Source: Phenylobacterium sp. NIBR 498073
GTDB lineage: Bacteria; Pseudomonadota; Alphaproteobacteria; Caulobacterales; Caulobacteraceae
DNA: 64,000 nt
NCBI RefSeq assembly: GCF_027286305.1
Contig: NZ_CP114599.1
Location: 310,001 to 374,000 of the forward strand
Reading direction: 5' to 3'
Below are positions 44,377-53,250 of the stretch, piece after piece. Position numbers and translations under genes: made by a program. Below the pieces are notes generated by a model that saw only the letters and a program-made list of their open reading frames with translations, had not been told where the DNA came from and searched no databases. Every line of letters starts with the position of its first letter. The first letter of the stretch is position 1.

Positions 44377-45966
44377 ATGAGCCTGAAACACTTGATTTGC
44401 ATCGGCGTTGCAGCGCTCGTGGCCTCGGCGGTCGACGCTTCGGCGTGGGCCAAGCCTCGACCATCGGTGGTGACTAATCCCGATTGGCTGGAACGTCCCA
44501 ACGGCGACGACGTGTCCGCGCTCTATCCGCCGATCGCCCTTGAGTTCAACATTTCGGGCCGGGCGGCCCTGGTCTGCGCGGTCGATACCTATGGTGCTCT
44601 CGAGGATTGCTCGGCCGAGGAGGAGAGCCCCAAGGGGCTTGGCTTCGGATCCGCCGCCGTCGCGCTCGCGCCCAAGTTCCGTATGACGCCTAAGATGGTC
44701 GACGGCCGTCCGGTGGTCGGCGGATCGGTTCGTATTCCCATCAACTTCAATGCGCCGAAGCTTGAAGACATCCCGCCTGCGCCGACGCCGCTGTCGGCCG
44801 CGGCGACGGATCAGGCGCGGACCCTCGTCGAGCTCCTCTGGAAGGGAAATTCCACGGCATTTCGCATGTGGCGGGACCAACAGGACGTCACCGGCATCGA
44901 TGTCGATGACGAGACCGAGGCCGCGGCCAATAAGGCCTTCGACGAGACGGCTCCGGCCTACCAGGACCACATCCTGACCAACATGCCGGCGTATTACGCG
45001 GCCGAACTGCAAGCCGATGAGATCGAGACGATTATCAGGTTCTTCCGGTCGGCGGCCGGCAAGAAGATTGTTGCGCTGAGCCCCTTCGAACTCACCGAGA
45101 GCCGCCAGGACGAGGCGCAGAACCTCCGCGACCTATCAGCTCAGCAGGCCCGGGACGAATTTTGTCTCGACCATCCATGCAGTCCGTTCCCGGACTCCAA
45201 GACTCTGCGGCAGGCCGACGAAACCTGGCAGCCCGACATCATCGACCCGGACATGGGGGAGGCGGCCAGCGCCGAGCAGATCTGGGCCGCGTTCCCGCTC
45301 GTGCCCAAAAGGCTTAGGATTTCGGGCTGGAGCACGCTGGTGTGCAAGGTCGGCGCTCTTGGGTTGCTCGAGGATTGCGCCGTGGCCATCGAGCAGCCCG
45401 CAGGCCTCGGCTTTGGCGCGGCGGCGCTTTCACTCGCGCCTCGATACCGGTTGGCGCCGGCCGTCATGGCTTATGGCGCGCACCGAAGCAGCGTCGCCGT
45501 GCCGATTCTGTTCGAGATCCAGACGCGAGTGGTGACGGAGCCCTTGCCGGCGCCTGAGACCTCCGCCATGGCCGTGGCCAGGCGGCTGGTCGCGCTGGAC
45601 GCCCAGACGTGGCCGAGCTTCGAGGCGGATGCGACAAATCTCCTGGCCGTCGACGAGGCCAGTTTGGGGCCGGGGGTCAAGCGCGACGCCATCGTCGCCC
45701 TGCGCCGCAGCCAAGAGACCTGGCGGCGACACACCATGGAGCTCGAGGCCGCCGTCTACACGGACAGATATACCGAAACCGAACTGCGCCAACTCCTGGC
45801 CTTCAGGGAGAGCTCAGCAGGCGGGAAGTGGAGCGGTTCAAATTTTTACGAGAAGCTCACCCCGGTGTTCAGCGGCGCGGCGGTCGTGGCGCAGAAGCGA
45901 GCTCGCGCGCAGTTCTGTAGTTCGCGCGACTGCGAGAGGCAGCCGGCGTCAGGCGCCGGCCGCTAG
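44377..45966 (+). CDS. Exported protein with duplicated TonB_C and DUF2059-like halves
   Basis: Secreted or periplasmic protein of 529 residues made of two similar halves. After a signal peptide (to about residue 25) comes a TonB C-terminal-like domain (ISGRAALVCAVDTYGALEDC and GLGFGSAAVALAPKFRM, residues 50-125), then a helical DUF2059-like part (residues 145-265) ending ARDEFCLDHPC. The second half repeats this: ISGWSTLVCKVGALGLLEDC and GLGFGAAALSLAPRYRL (residues 305-380), helices, and ARAQFCSSRDC. Each half therefore has its own cysteine pair at the end. There is no N-terminal TonB membrane anchor. The ATG at 44377 is chosen since it starts the signal peptide. It runs between recF and dnaN against their direction. 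Role unknown. Confidence 0.75.
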   Translation: MSLKHLICIGVAALVASAVDASAWAKPRPSVVTNPDWLERPNGDDVSALYPPIALEFNISGRAALVCAVDTYGALEDCSAEEESPKGLGFGSAAVALAPKFRMTPKMVDGRPVVGGSVRIPINFNAPKLEDIPPAPTPLSAAATDQARTLVELLWKGNSTAFRMWRDQQDVTGIDVDDETEAAANKAFDETAPAYQDHILTNMPAYYAAELQADEIETIIRFFRSAAGKKIVALSPFELTESRQDEAQNLRDLSAQQARDEFCLDHPCSPFPDSKTLRQADETWQPDIIDPDMGEAASAEQIWAAFPLVPKRLRISGWSTLVCKVGALGLLEDCAVAIEQPAGLGFGAAALSLAPRYRLAPAVMAYGAHRSSVAVPILFEIQTRVVTEPLPAPETSAMAVARRLVALDAQTWPSFEADATNLLAVDEASLGPGVKRDAIVALRRSQETWRRHTMELEAAVYTDRYTETELRQLLAFRESSAGGKWSGSNFYEKLTPVFSGAAVVAQKRARAQFCSSRDCERQPASGAGR

Positions 45967-45977
45967 CGCCGCGGGTC

Positions 45978-47096
45978 CTAGACCCGCAGCGGCATCAGCA
46001 CGTACTGGACGTCGGCGTCGATGGGATCGATCACCAGGGCTGGGTCGTTCGGGCCGCCGAAGCGGAACTCGGCGGTCTCGCCGGCGATCTGGTCGGTGAC
46101 GTCGAGCAGGTAGCGGGCGTTGAACGACAGCTCGAAGGCCTCGCCGTTGTAGTCGACCTCCAGCTCCTCGACCGCCTGGCCGGCTTCCATGTTGCGGACG
46201 GTCAGGATGATCCGGCCCGGCTCGATGGCCATGCGCACTGAGCGGCTCTTCTCGGCCGAGATGGTGGCGACGCGGTCGACCGCCTTGGCGAACAGCTTGT
46301 TGTCGACCAGCATGATACGGTCGTTGCCCTGCGGGATCACGCGGCTGTAGTCGGGGAACGAGCCGTCGATGACTTTCGAGGTCAAGGCCGCGCCGTTGAA
46401 GTCCAGGCGGATCTTCTGGGGGCTGACCTGCAGGTCGACGTTCTCGCCGGCGTCTTCAAGCAGGCGGCGGGCCTCGCCGATGGTCTTGCGCGGGACGATG
46501 ACGCCGGGGGTTCCGGCCGAGCCCTCGGGGGCGATCATCTCGGCCAGGGCCAGGCGGTGGCCGTCGGTGGCCACGGCGCGCAGCTTCTGGACGCCATTGT
46601 CCACCACGGTGTGCAGGTAGAGGCCGTTCAGGTAGTAGCGGGTCTCTTCGGTCGAGATCGCAAAGCGGGTCTTGTCGATCAGCCGGATCAGGTCGCCGAC
46701 GTCGACGCCGACGCGGCTGGAGAGGCCGTCCGACGACATCACCGGGAAGTCGCCGGCCGGCAGCACCGGCAGGTTGAATCGCGAGCGGCCGGCGGCCACG
46801 GTCAGGCGCGGGTCCTCGCCGGTGAACGACAGCGAGACGTCGGCGCCCTCGGGCAGCTTGCGGACGATCTCGTAGAGGGTGTGGGCCGGGGCGGTGATCT
46901 GGCCCGGCTGATCGACCTGGGCCAGCGCCTCGTCGATGATCTCCATGTCGAGGTCGGTGGCTGAGAAGGTCAGCCGGTCGCGCTCCGCCGACAGGAGGAC
47001 GTTTGACAGGATCGGGATGGTGTTGCGGCGCTCGACCGCGCTCTGCACGTGACCCAGCGCCTTCATCAGCGCCGCCCGTTCAATCGTAAGCTTCAT
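45978..47096 (-). CDS. dnaN: DNA polymerase III beta subunit (sliding clamp)
   Basis: Beta clamp of 372 residues with three similar domains. MKLTIERAALMKALGHVQSAVERR and NTIPILSNVLLSA begin domain 1, LPAGDFPVM domain 2, and the C-terminal PVVIDPxDxxVxYVLMPLRV-type end (here ALVIDPIDADVQYVLMPLRV) closes domain 3. It forms a dimer ring that tethers polymerase III. The minus-strand order dnaN, recF, gyrB is kept, but the plus-strand gene at 44377 lies between dnaN and recF and ends 11 bases from dnaN's stop. No dnaA gene is present in the window. Confidence 0.98.
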   Translation of the reverse strand: MKLTIERAALMKALGHVQSAVERRNTIPILSNVLLSAERDRLTFSATDLDMEIIDEALAQVDQPGQITAPAHTLYEIVRKLPEGADVSLSFTGEDPRLTVAAGRSRFNLPVLPAGDFPVMSSDGLSSRVGVDVGDLIRLIDKTRFAISTEETRYYLNGLYLHTVVDNGVQKLRAVATDGHRLALAEMIAPEGSAGTPGVIVPRKTIGEARRLLEDAGENVDLQVSPQKIRLDFNGAALTSKVIDGSFPDYSRVIPQGNDRIMLVDNKLFAKAVDRVATISAEKSRSVRMAIEPGRIILTVRNMEAGQAVEELEVDYNGEAFELSFNARYLLDVTDQIAGETAEFRFGGPNDPALVIDPIDADVQYVLMPLRV

Positions 47097-47226
47097 GTTC
47101 CGGTCCGAATCTCTCCAAGCGCCGACGCAGGCCGCGCCGCCGCCCCCTGTGCTGGAGGGACTTGGGACATTAGCCGAAATGCGGCCGGGTTAAAGGGGGC
47201 GAAACCATCAGAACGGGGGAAACCCT

Positions 47227-48174
47227 TCAGGCGTTGGCGATATCGAAGCGCACGGCCGAACGGCCGAAGTCGACCGAGACGGTTTCGAACTGGGTCAGCA
47301 GGTCGATGCCGATCATGATCGTCGGGGTCTCGTGCAGGTCCCAGAGCTTGAAGATCGGCATGTCGGAGAACACCACCGGCACGTTGCCCAGGTTCAGGCC
47401 GCCGAGCCGGATGAACGGCAGGTAGAGCTGCTCGCCGCTGAACCGCTCGCCGGCGATGGAGATCAACCCGACATGCGTGGCGCGCTGGGCGGCGGTGGGG
47501 TCGATCTTCGTGATCAGCCGCCGGAGCGCGGCGTTGCCCAGCGAGAACTGCGAGCCGGAATCGATCATCGCGCTGATCGCCCGGCCGCTGATATCGGCAT
47601 CGACGATGGTCAGCTGGCCGGACTTGCGGCGGGCCGGCACCACGACCTTGCCCTTGGCGCTGGCCTCCTGCCGCGACTTGGTGATTTCCAAGGTGTTGCC
47701 GGCGAATCCCATGACCAGCCGCTGGCCCTTCAGCCAGTCGATTCCGAGCACCCCGTCGATGTCGAAGGAGGACATCGGCAGCACCGGCGCCTGGACCTTC
47801 TTGCGCACGCGGTTCCCGATTTCGAGCCGGTCGAGCACGACGCTGGGCCGTCCGCGGCGGCCGACGATGGTGTGCACCTGCAGCTCGCGTCCGGCCGGCA
47901 GGGCGAGCTTGCCGGCCAGCTCGGACGACACGCAGGAGACGTTGGCGCCGGTGTCGACCATGAAGCGATAGGGCCCCAGGCCGTTGATCGTCACCGGGGC
48001 GGTGATGTGCTCGAAAAGCTGCCGGGTGATGGCGATGGAGGTGGGTTCATCGTCAGGTTCTACAGCCGGCGCCTCAGGAACCTGCCCGAAGACGGGCGGC
48101 GCGGCGAACAACAGGCCCCCGGCGGCGGCGAGCCTGCCGAGCGCAAGGCGGCGAGTCTGCGACCCGACCAGCAC
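47227..48174 (-). CDS. Periplasmic retropepsin-like aspartic protease with two active-site domains
   Basis: Exported protein of 315 residues. A signal peptide (RRLALGRLAAAGGLLFAAPP to VFGQ) precedes two retropepsin-like domains: the first with FMVDTGANVSCVS (catalytic Asp at about residue 74), the second with AMIDSGSQFSLGN (Asp at about residue 205). Retroviral-type proteases work as dimers of one domain; a two-domain chain could form the active site within one molecule. The GTG at 48174 is chosen because GGGAG lies 6 bases upstream and it begins the signal peptide; the open frame further up is not supported. Substrate unknown. dnaN is divergent or adjacent with a 130-base spacer. Confidence 0.8.
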   Translation of the reverse strand: MLVGSQTRRLALGRLAAAGGLLFAAPPVFGQVPEAPAVEPDDEPTSIAITRQLFEHITAPVTINGLGPYRFMVDTGANVSCVSSELAGKLALPAGRELQVHTIVGRRGRPSVVLDRLEIGNRVRKKVQAPVLPMSSFDIDGVLGIDWLKGQRLVMGFAGNTLEITKSRQEASAKGKVVVPARRKSGQLTIVDADISGRAISAMIDSGSQFSLGNAALRRLITKIDPTAAQRATHVGLISIAGERFSGEQLYLPFIRLGGLNLGNVPVVFSDMPIFKLWDLHETPTIMIGIDLLTQFETVSVDFGRSAVRFDIANA

Positions 48175-48417
48175 GTTCTGCTCCCTGATGTTCCGGCGAA
48201 GCCTACGCCCGACGCGAGAAACCGTCAATTTTTCTAGAGACTTAGCGCCGCCCCAGGGTTGTGGCGGGCGAGACGGGCGCTGCACCCCAAGGATGGGACG
48301 GGCGCGGCGCACCGCCAACCGCCGTCGCCTGGCCGCGCACGGGCTATCGGCAGCCATCGGCACGCGCTGCGCAAACCTGCCGATGGGGTCCAGCAACCTG
48401 CCGCCGGGCGGAGATCC

Positions 48418-49545
48418 TCAGGCCGCCGCGGTCAGGCCCTCGTAGGCGGCGGCGATCAGGGCGACGTCGCGCGGGTCGCCGATCAGGTCGGTCCCCATGC
48501 GGTTCATCGTGTAGGCGAGCGCCGCCTTGCGCCCAGGATCGACCATGGCGAACGAGCCGCCCCAACCGGAATGGCCGAAGGTCGCCGCCGAGGGGCCGTA
48601 GAGCCCGTCGGTGTTGAGCAGGAAGCCGGCGCCCCAGCGGGCCGGCACGCCGAGCACCTCGTCGACGCCGCTGATCCGCAGCTGCGTCGCCTGGGCCAGG
48701 GTCTGCGGCGACAGCAGCCGGCCGGCCGCCACCTCGCCGAACAGCCGGGCCAGCGAGCGGGCGTTGGAAAAGCCGTTGGCCGAGACCAGTTCGCAGGCGC
48801 GCCAGGCGGCGGTGTTCGGCAGCAGCGGCTCGATGACCGGATTGGTGTAGGCCGCGACCTGCGAGGGGTTGAGGTCGGCGGCCATGTTCGAGGTCGCCAG
48901 CTCGGGCGGGGCGATCATCTCGGCGCGGCGCGCCTCCTGCGAGGCCGGCAGGCCGAGGCTGAGGTCGAGGCCGAGCGGACCGGCGAGCTCCTCGGCGATG
49001 AAGGCGGTCAGGCTGCGGCCCTCGATGCGGCGGAACAGCTCGCCGGCCAGCACGCCGATCGAGATGGCGTGGTAACCGGAGCGCGAGCCGGGCGGCCACA
49101 GCGGCTCCGTGGCGGCGAGCCGGGCGGCGGCGGTCTCCAGGTCGTAGAAGTCCTCGACCACGGCCGGATCACGGAAGCTGCACAACCCGGCCTGGTGCGA
49201 CAGCAGCATGGCGATGGTGACGCCGTCCTTGCCGTGGGCGGCGAACTGCGGCCACCAGCGGGCGACGGGGTCGTCGTAGGCGCAGGCGCCGCGCTCGACC
49301 AGCATGGCGAAGCAGAGCGCGCCCACCGCCTTGGTCGTCGACCAGACGTTGACCACCGAGTCGGCGGCCCAGGGGCGGGTCCCGGCGGCGTCGAGGCTGC
49401 CGGCCCAGAGGTCGACGACGGGACGTCCGTCGATCACCAGCGAGAGGGCCGCGCCGACGTCGCCGCGCTCAGCGAAGTTGCGTTCGAACTCGGCCGCGAG
49501 GGCGGCGAAGGCGGGGTCGGCGGAGCCGTGGATCTGGATGCTCAT
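48418..49545 (-). CDS. Serine hydrolase, beta-lactamase/EstB family (paralogue)
   Basis: Class C beta-lactamase-fold hydrolase of 375 residues. SxxK motif in NVWSTTKAVGAL, the tyrosine motif in PPGSRSGYHAISIGVLAG, and FGHSGWGGSFAM as the third motif. It is a paralogue of 5383-6510: the same length and the same layout, including IHG near the start. It overlaps the stop of the TonB receptor by ATGA and is therefore expressed with it, which suggests it hydrolyses an ester taken up by the receptor. It has no signal peptide, so it acts in the cytoplasm. Confidence 0.88.
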   Translation of the reverse strand: MSIQIHGSADPAFAALAAEFERNFAERGDVGAALSLVIDGRPVVDLWAGSLDAAGTRPWAADSVVNVWSTTKAVGALCFAMLVERGACAYDDPVARWWPQFAAHGKDGVTIAMLLSHQAGLCSFRDPAVVEDFYDLETAAARLAATEPLWPPGSRSGYHAISIGVLAGELFRRIEGRSLTAFIAEELAGPLGLDLSLGLPASQEARRAEMIAPPELATSNMAADLNPSQVAAYTNPVIEPLLPNTAAWRACELVSANGFSNARSLARLFGEVAAGRLLSPQTLAQATQLRISGVDEVLGVPARWGAGFLLNTDGLYGPSAATFGHSGWGGSFAMVDPGRKAALAYTMNRMGTDLIGDPRDVALIAAAYEGLTAAA

Positions 49546-51776
49546 TGGAAAGCCTTGGAGACGGTGAGACCGAAGGTGCGCGGGGCGCCGTAGACACGGA
49601 ACCCGAAGCCGAGGGGCAGGTTGTTCACGCCCTGGGTGACGTATTCCTCGTCGGCGAGGTTCTTGCCCCAGACGGCGATTTCCCAGTTGCCCGGCAGGGC
49701 GACGCTGGCGCGGGCGTTCCACACCCAATAGGCGTCGGTGGCGATCAGCGGGTCGTTGAGCGCGTCCTTGAACATGTCGTCGGCGTAGCGGCCGTCGACC
49801 TGCAGGCGGCCGGTGGCGTCCTCTCCGAGATCGAAGCTGTAGGCGGCCGAGAGCGTGAAGCTGACCTCCGGCGCGTCGGGGAGCTTGTTGCCCTTGGGCA
49901 CGTCGCCGGCCGAGGAGGCGAAGCCGCCGAGCTCGGTGTGCAGCAGGCCAAGGCCGGCGACCAGGTCGAGGCCGGGCAGGGCGGCCGGCGACCAGGTCGC
50001 ATCGAGGTCGAGGCCGTAGATCGAGGCCTCGTCGACATTGCCCAGCCGCTGGATCGGCAGGCCGCCCGAGGTGTCGCGGATGAAGGTCTGCACGTCGGAA
50101 TAGTCGTAGAAGAAGGCGCTGGCCGACCAGGCGAGGCCAAGCTCGGGCAGCCGCTGTTTCACCCCGACCTCGTAGTCGATCAGGGTCTCGGGCTCGTAGG
50201 GCTGGAGCTGGGCGGTGGTGGTGGCCACGCCCGAGAAGAAGCCGCCGCTTTTCACCCCCTGGCTGATCGAGCCGTAGACCAGGGTCAGCGGGTCCGGTTT
50301 CCAGTTCAGGCCGAGCTTCCAGGACCAGTTGGTGTCGTCGATGGTCGTGTCGATGAAGGCGAGCGTCACCGGGTCGGCGCCGCAGGGGACCATGGAGAGG
50401 AAGCTGGCCGGGCAGTTCGGGACCAGGTCGAGGTCGCCGCCGACATTGGCCTTTTCCTCCCAGGTGTAGCGTAGGCCGGCGACCAGGCTGAGGCCCTCGG
50501 CGAAGCGCCATTCGAGGTTGCCGAAGGCGGCGGCCGACTTGGCGGTCTGGTCGGTAAAGGTCAGGAGCTTGGTGTTGAACAGGTCCTGCAGCGAACCGTC
50601 ATAGGTCATCTTCACCCGGTCGCGGGAGGCGAAGACGCCGACGATCCAGTCCGCCTGTTCGTTGGTCCCGGAGAGCCGCAGCTCCTGGGAGACCTGGCTG
50701 ATCTTGTCGCGTTCGACGAAGTCGGTCTGGCGATAGGGGCCGCCGTCGGTGTCGGCGCCCCACTGGCGCTTGAAGTCGACATAGCCGGTGATCGAGGTCA
50801 GATCGGCCCAGCCGAGGTCGGCGGTCAGCCGCACGGTGGCTGCGCGTTGGTCGACGTCGTAGGTCGGGTCGACCGACCAGGCGCCGGCGAAGGGGGCGCC
50901 GTCAGCGTCGGTGTAGCCCTGGAAGTCCATGCAGGCGGGCGAGCCGGGGCAGATCAGGCCGGCCGGCGCGCCGGGCGGGGTCAGGGCGCCGAAGAACTCC
51001 GGACCGCCGACTTCGGAGCGGCCCTTCTGGACCTCGAGCTTTACCAGGACCTCGAGGTCCTCGGTGGCGGCCCACAGCGCCTGGGCGCGGGCCAGCCCGA
51101 CCTCGCGGCGGCCGATGTCGCGGCCGAGCAGGCGGTTGTCGAAGAAGCCCTCGTCCTGCTTCACCGCCTTGCCGGCGAAACGCAGGGCGAAGCTGTCGGA
51201 AACCGGCAGGTTGACCATGCCCTCGATCTCGGCGGTCTGATAATCGCCGTAGCCGACGGCCAGGCGGCCGGTGGTTCCGCCGAAGCTCGGCTTGGCGGTG
51301 ACGATGTTGATCGCGCCGGCGGTGGAGTTGCGGCCGTAGAGCGTGCCCTGCGGCCCCTTGAGCGCCTCCATCCGCTCCAGGTCGAAGAGGTCGAAGTTCA
51401 TCAGCGCCAGCGAGCTTAAGTAGACCTCGTCGACATAGACGCCGGCGCTGGGATTGTTGGTCGCCGAGAAGTCGTTGAGGCCGACGCCGCGGATGGTCAC
51501 CACCGGCAGCACGCCGGGCATGTTCTCCTTGATGTCGACGTTGGGGGTGAAGGCGACGAGGTCGCTGACCTGGGCCACGCGGCGGTCGGCCAGCTCCTGG
51601 GCGCCGACCACGGCGACGTTCAGGCCGACGTCGAGGGTGTCCTGGGTCCGCTTCTGGGCGGTGACGGTGACCGCCTCGATCTCGACCGGATCGGCGGCCT
51701 TTGCGGCCCCCGCGCTCATCGCCAGGACCGCGGCCCCGGCCAGCAGCCGCGCGCGCATGCGTCCGCAATCGCTCAT
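49542..51776 (-). CDS. TonB-dependent receptor linked to serine hydrolase
   Basis: Outer-membrane receptor of 744 residues. Signal peptide to AAKA (about residue 27), TonB box EAVTVTAQKR, plug domain with TIRGVGLNDFSATNNPSAGV, then VYVDEVYLSSLAL and MEALKGPQGTLYGRNSTAG, and a barrel ending AFQ after FGLTVSKAF. It belongs to the sphingomonad-Caulobacter group that imports aromatic or lipidic substrates. The ATG at 51776 is preceded by GGGGAGG. It forms an operon with the serine hydrolase and is divergent from a double-TetR regulator across 115 bases containing a direct repeat. Ligand unknown. Confidence 0.92.
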   Translation of the reverse strand: MSDCGRMRARLLAGAAVLAMSAGAAKAADPVEIEAVTVTAQKRTQDTLDVGLNVAVVGAQELADRRVAQVSDLVAFTPNVDIKENMPGVLPVVTIRGVGLNDFSATNNPSAGVYVDEVYLSSLALMNFDLFDLERMEALKGPQGTLYGRNSTAGAINIVTAKPSFGGTTGRLAVGYGDYQTAEIEGMVNLPVSDSFALRFAGKAVKQDEGFFDNRLLGRDIGRREVGLARAQALWAATEDLEVLVKLEVQKGRSEVGGPEFFGALTPPGAPAGLICPGSPACMDFQGYTDADGAPFAGAWSVDPTYDVDQRAATVRLTADLGWADLTSITGYVDFKRQWGADTDGGPYRQTDFVERDKISQVSQELRLSGTNEQADWIVGVFASRDRVKMTYDGSLQDLFNTKLLTFTDQTAKSAAAFGNLEWRFAEGLSLVAGLRYTWEEKANVGGDLDLVPNCPASFLSMVPCGADPVTLAFIDTTIDDTNWSWKLGLNWKPDPLTLVYGSISQGVKSGGFFSGVATTTAQLQPYEPETLIDYEVGVKQRLPELGLAWSASAFFYDYSDVQTFIRDTSGGLPIQRLGNVDEASIYGLDLDATWSPAALPGLDLVAGLGLLHTELGGFASSAGDVPKGNKLPDAPEVSFTLSAAYSFDLGEDATGRLQVDGRYADDMFKDALNDPLIATDAYWVWNARASVALPGNWEIAVWGKNLADEEYVTQGVNNLPLGFGFRVYGAPRTFGLTVSKAFQ

Positions 51777-51821
51777 CGTTTTCCTCCCCGCAGATCGGCG
51801 TCGCTCGTTGGCGGGCCGTTT

Positions 51822-51888
51822 TTCGACACTTGAGTTTGGCGGGATAACGACACGACCAAATCGAGCCGTCAAGAAACTTCGACACTTG
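51822..51888. promoter_or_regulatory. Direct repeat TTCGACACTTG between receptor and TetR genes
   Basis: Two identical 11-base copies (51822-51832 and 51878-51888) 56 bases apart, one near each divergent start. The second ends 3 bases before the TetR ATG, so binding there would repress the regulator's own gene. Likely operators for the two-headed TetR protein. Confidence 0.5.
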
Positions 51889-51891
51889 CGT

Positions 51892-53202
51892 ATGTCTGAT
51901 GTACGGATTGACGAAGAGCGGCGGAGGCGCGACGAACGGCCGATGACGGGCGCTGGCGATCAGGGGGGCGGCAAACCGGCGCGAAAGCGCGCGGCCAAGC
52001 GCGACCTGCTGTTCGCCGAGGCGGCCCGCGAGATCAACGCCATGGGCGCCGGCGGCATCGTGATCAACGACGTGGCCGAGCGCGTCGGCCTGTCGCGCAA
52101 CGCCCTCTACTACTATGTCGCCGACCGCGCCGACCTGGTGTTCGGCGCCTATCAGCGGGCCTGCGAGGCGAACGCCGACGACCTGGCGGCCGCGGCCGAG
52201 GCCAGCTGGGATCCCCGCGAGCGGCTGCGCGCGCTGGTCGAGGCGCAGCTGGCCTATGAGCGGCCGCCGCAGGCGGTGCTGAGCGACGTCGACTTCCTGC
52301 CCGACGCCCAGCGGCGGGTGATCCGCGAGCTGCAGGCGCGCAACGTGGCGCGGCTGCGCGGCTGGCTGGAGGACGGAGCCGCGGCTGGGATTCTGCGGCC
52401 CTGCAACAGCGAGATCGCCGCCCAGGCCCTGATCGGGATGATCTCGTGGGGACGGCTGTCGGCCGGCTGGCTCGGCTATCGCGACGGGCGCGCGGCGCGT
52501 CGCCGGATCGCCGGGGCCATCGTCGAGCTGATGCTGAACGGGTTCGCCGCCGGGCCGCGCGAGACGCCGCTATGCGCCCTGGACATCGAGGCGCTGACCG
52601 CGCGCTCGTTCAACGCCTTCGACCGTCAGCAGACCAACGAGATCAAGATCGCCCAGCTGATCGCGGCGGCTTCGCGGCTGTTCAACCAGCGCGGCATCGA
52701 CGGCGCCTCGCTCGACGACATCGGGGCCGAGGTCGGGGCGACCAAGGGCGCAGTCTACCACTATTTCGACGACAAGGCCGACCTGGTGACCCGCTGCTAC
52801 CGGCGCGCCTTCGAGCTCTACGACCTGATCATGGACACCGCCGTCGAGCAGGGCCGCGACGGCTTCGACAAGGCGCTGATCGCCCTGCACCTGAACGTCC
52901 AGGCCCAGGCCGGGCCGGCCTCGCCGCTGATGCTGCAGCCGGGACGGCTGGCCCTGGCCGAAGGCGACCGGGCGGCCTTCGAGCGCGCCAGCCAGCGGCT
53001 GCGTATGACCTCGAACCGCAGTCTGCGCCAGGGAATCGCCGACGGCTCGGTGCGGCCCTGCGACTGCGTGTTCGTCGGCGAGGTCTCGGCCGGGATCTTC
53101 CTCTGGCTGCCGAAATGGCTGCCGGCCGACTACCCGCTCAGCCCGCGGCAGATCGCCGACGAGGTCTGCGACGTGATCGCGTACGGATTGGCGACGCGGT
53201 AG
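51892..53202 (+). CDS. Tandem two-domain TetR-family regulator
   Basis: 436-residue protein carrying two complete TetR units in one chain. The first DNA-binding domain is at about residues 36-86 (INDVAERVGLSRNALYYYV), the second at about 250-300 (LDDIGAEVGATKGAVYHYF), and each is followed by its own helical ligand or dimer domain. Typical TetR proteins are about 200 residues and dimerise; here one chain may act as a built-in dimer. The ATG at 51892 is close to an upstream repeat; a start at 51943 (MTGAGDQ) would also keep both domains. It is divergent from the receptor/hydrolase operon and probably represses it. Confidence 0.88.
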   Translation: MSDVRIDEERRRRDERPMTGAGDQGGGKPARKRAAKRDLLFAEAAREINAMGAGGIVINDVAERVGLSRNALYYYVADRADLVFGAYQRACEANADDLAAAAEASWDPRERLRALVEAQLAYERPPQAVLSDVDFLPDAQRRVIRELQARNVARLRGWLEDGAAAGILRPCNSEIAAQALIGMISWGRLSAGWLGYRDGRAARRRIAGAIVELMLNGFAAGPRETPLCALDIEALTARSFNAFDRQQTNEIKIAQLIAAASRLFNQRGIDGASLDDIGAEVGATKGAVYHYFDDKADLVTRCYRRAFELYDLIMDTAVEQGRDGFDKALIALHLNVQAQAGPASPLMLQPGRLALAEGDRAAFERASQRLRMTSNRSLRQGIADGSVRPCDCVFVGEVSAGIFLWLPKWLPADYPLSPRQIADEVCDVIAYGLATR

Positions 53203-53250
53203 GGGGGCGGCGGTTTCCGTTAGCGACCCTTGTCGGACATGCGCTCGGCT

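Noticed and set aside
47097..47226. Replication origin or DnaA-box cluster beside dnaN
   Set aside because: I see no cluster of TTATCCACA-like boxes or AT-rich repeats in this GC-rich spacer.
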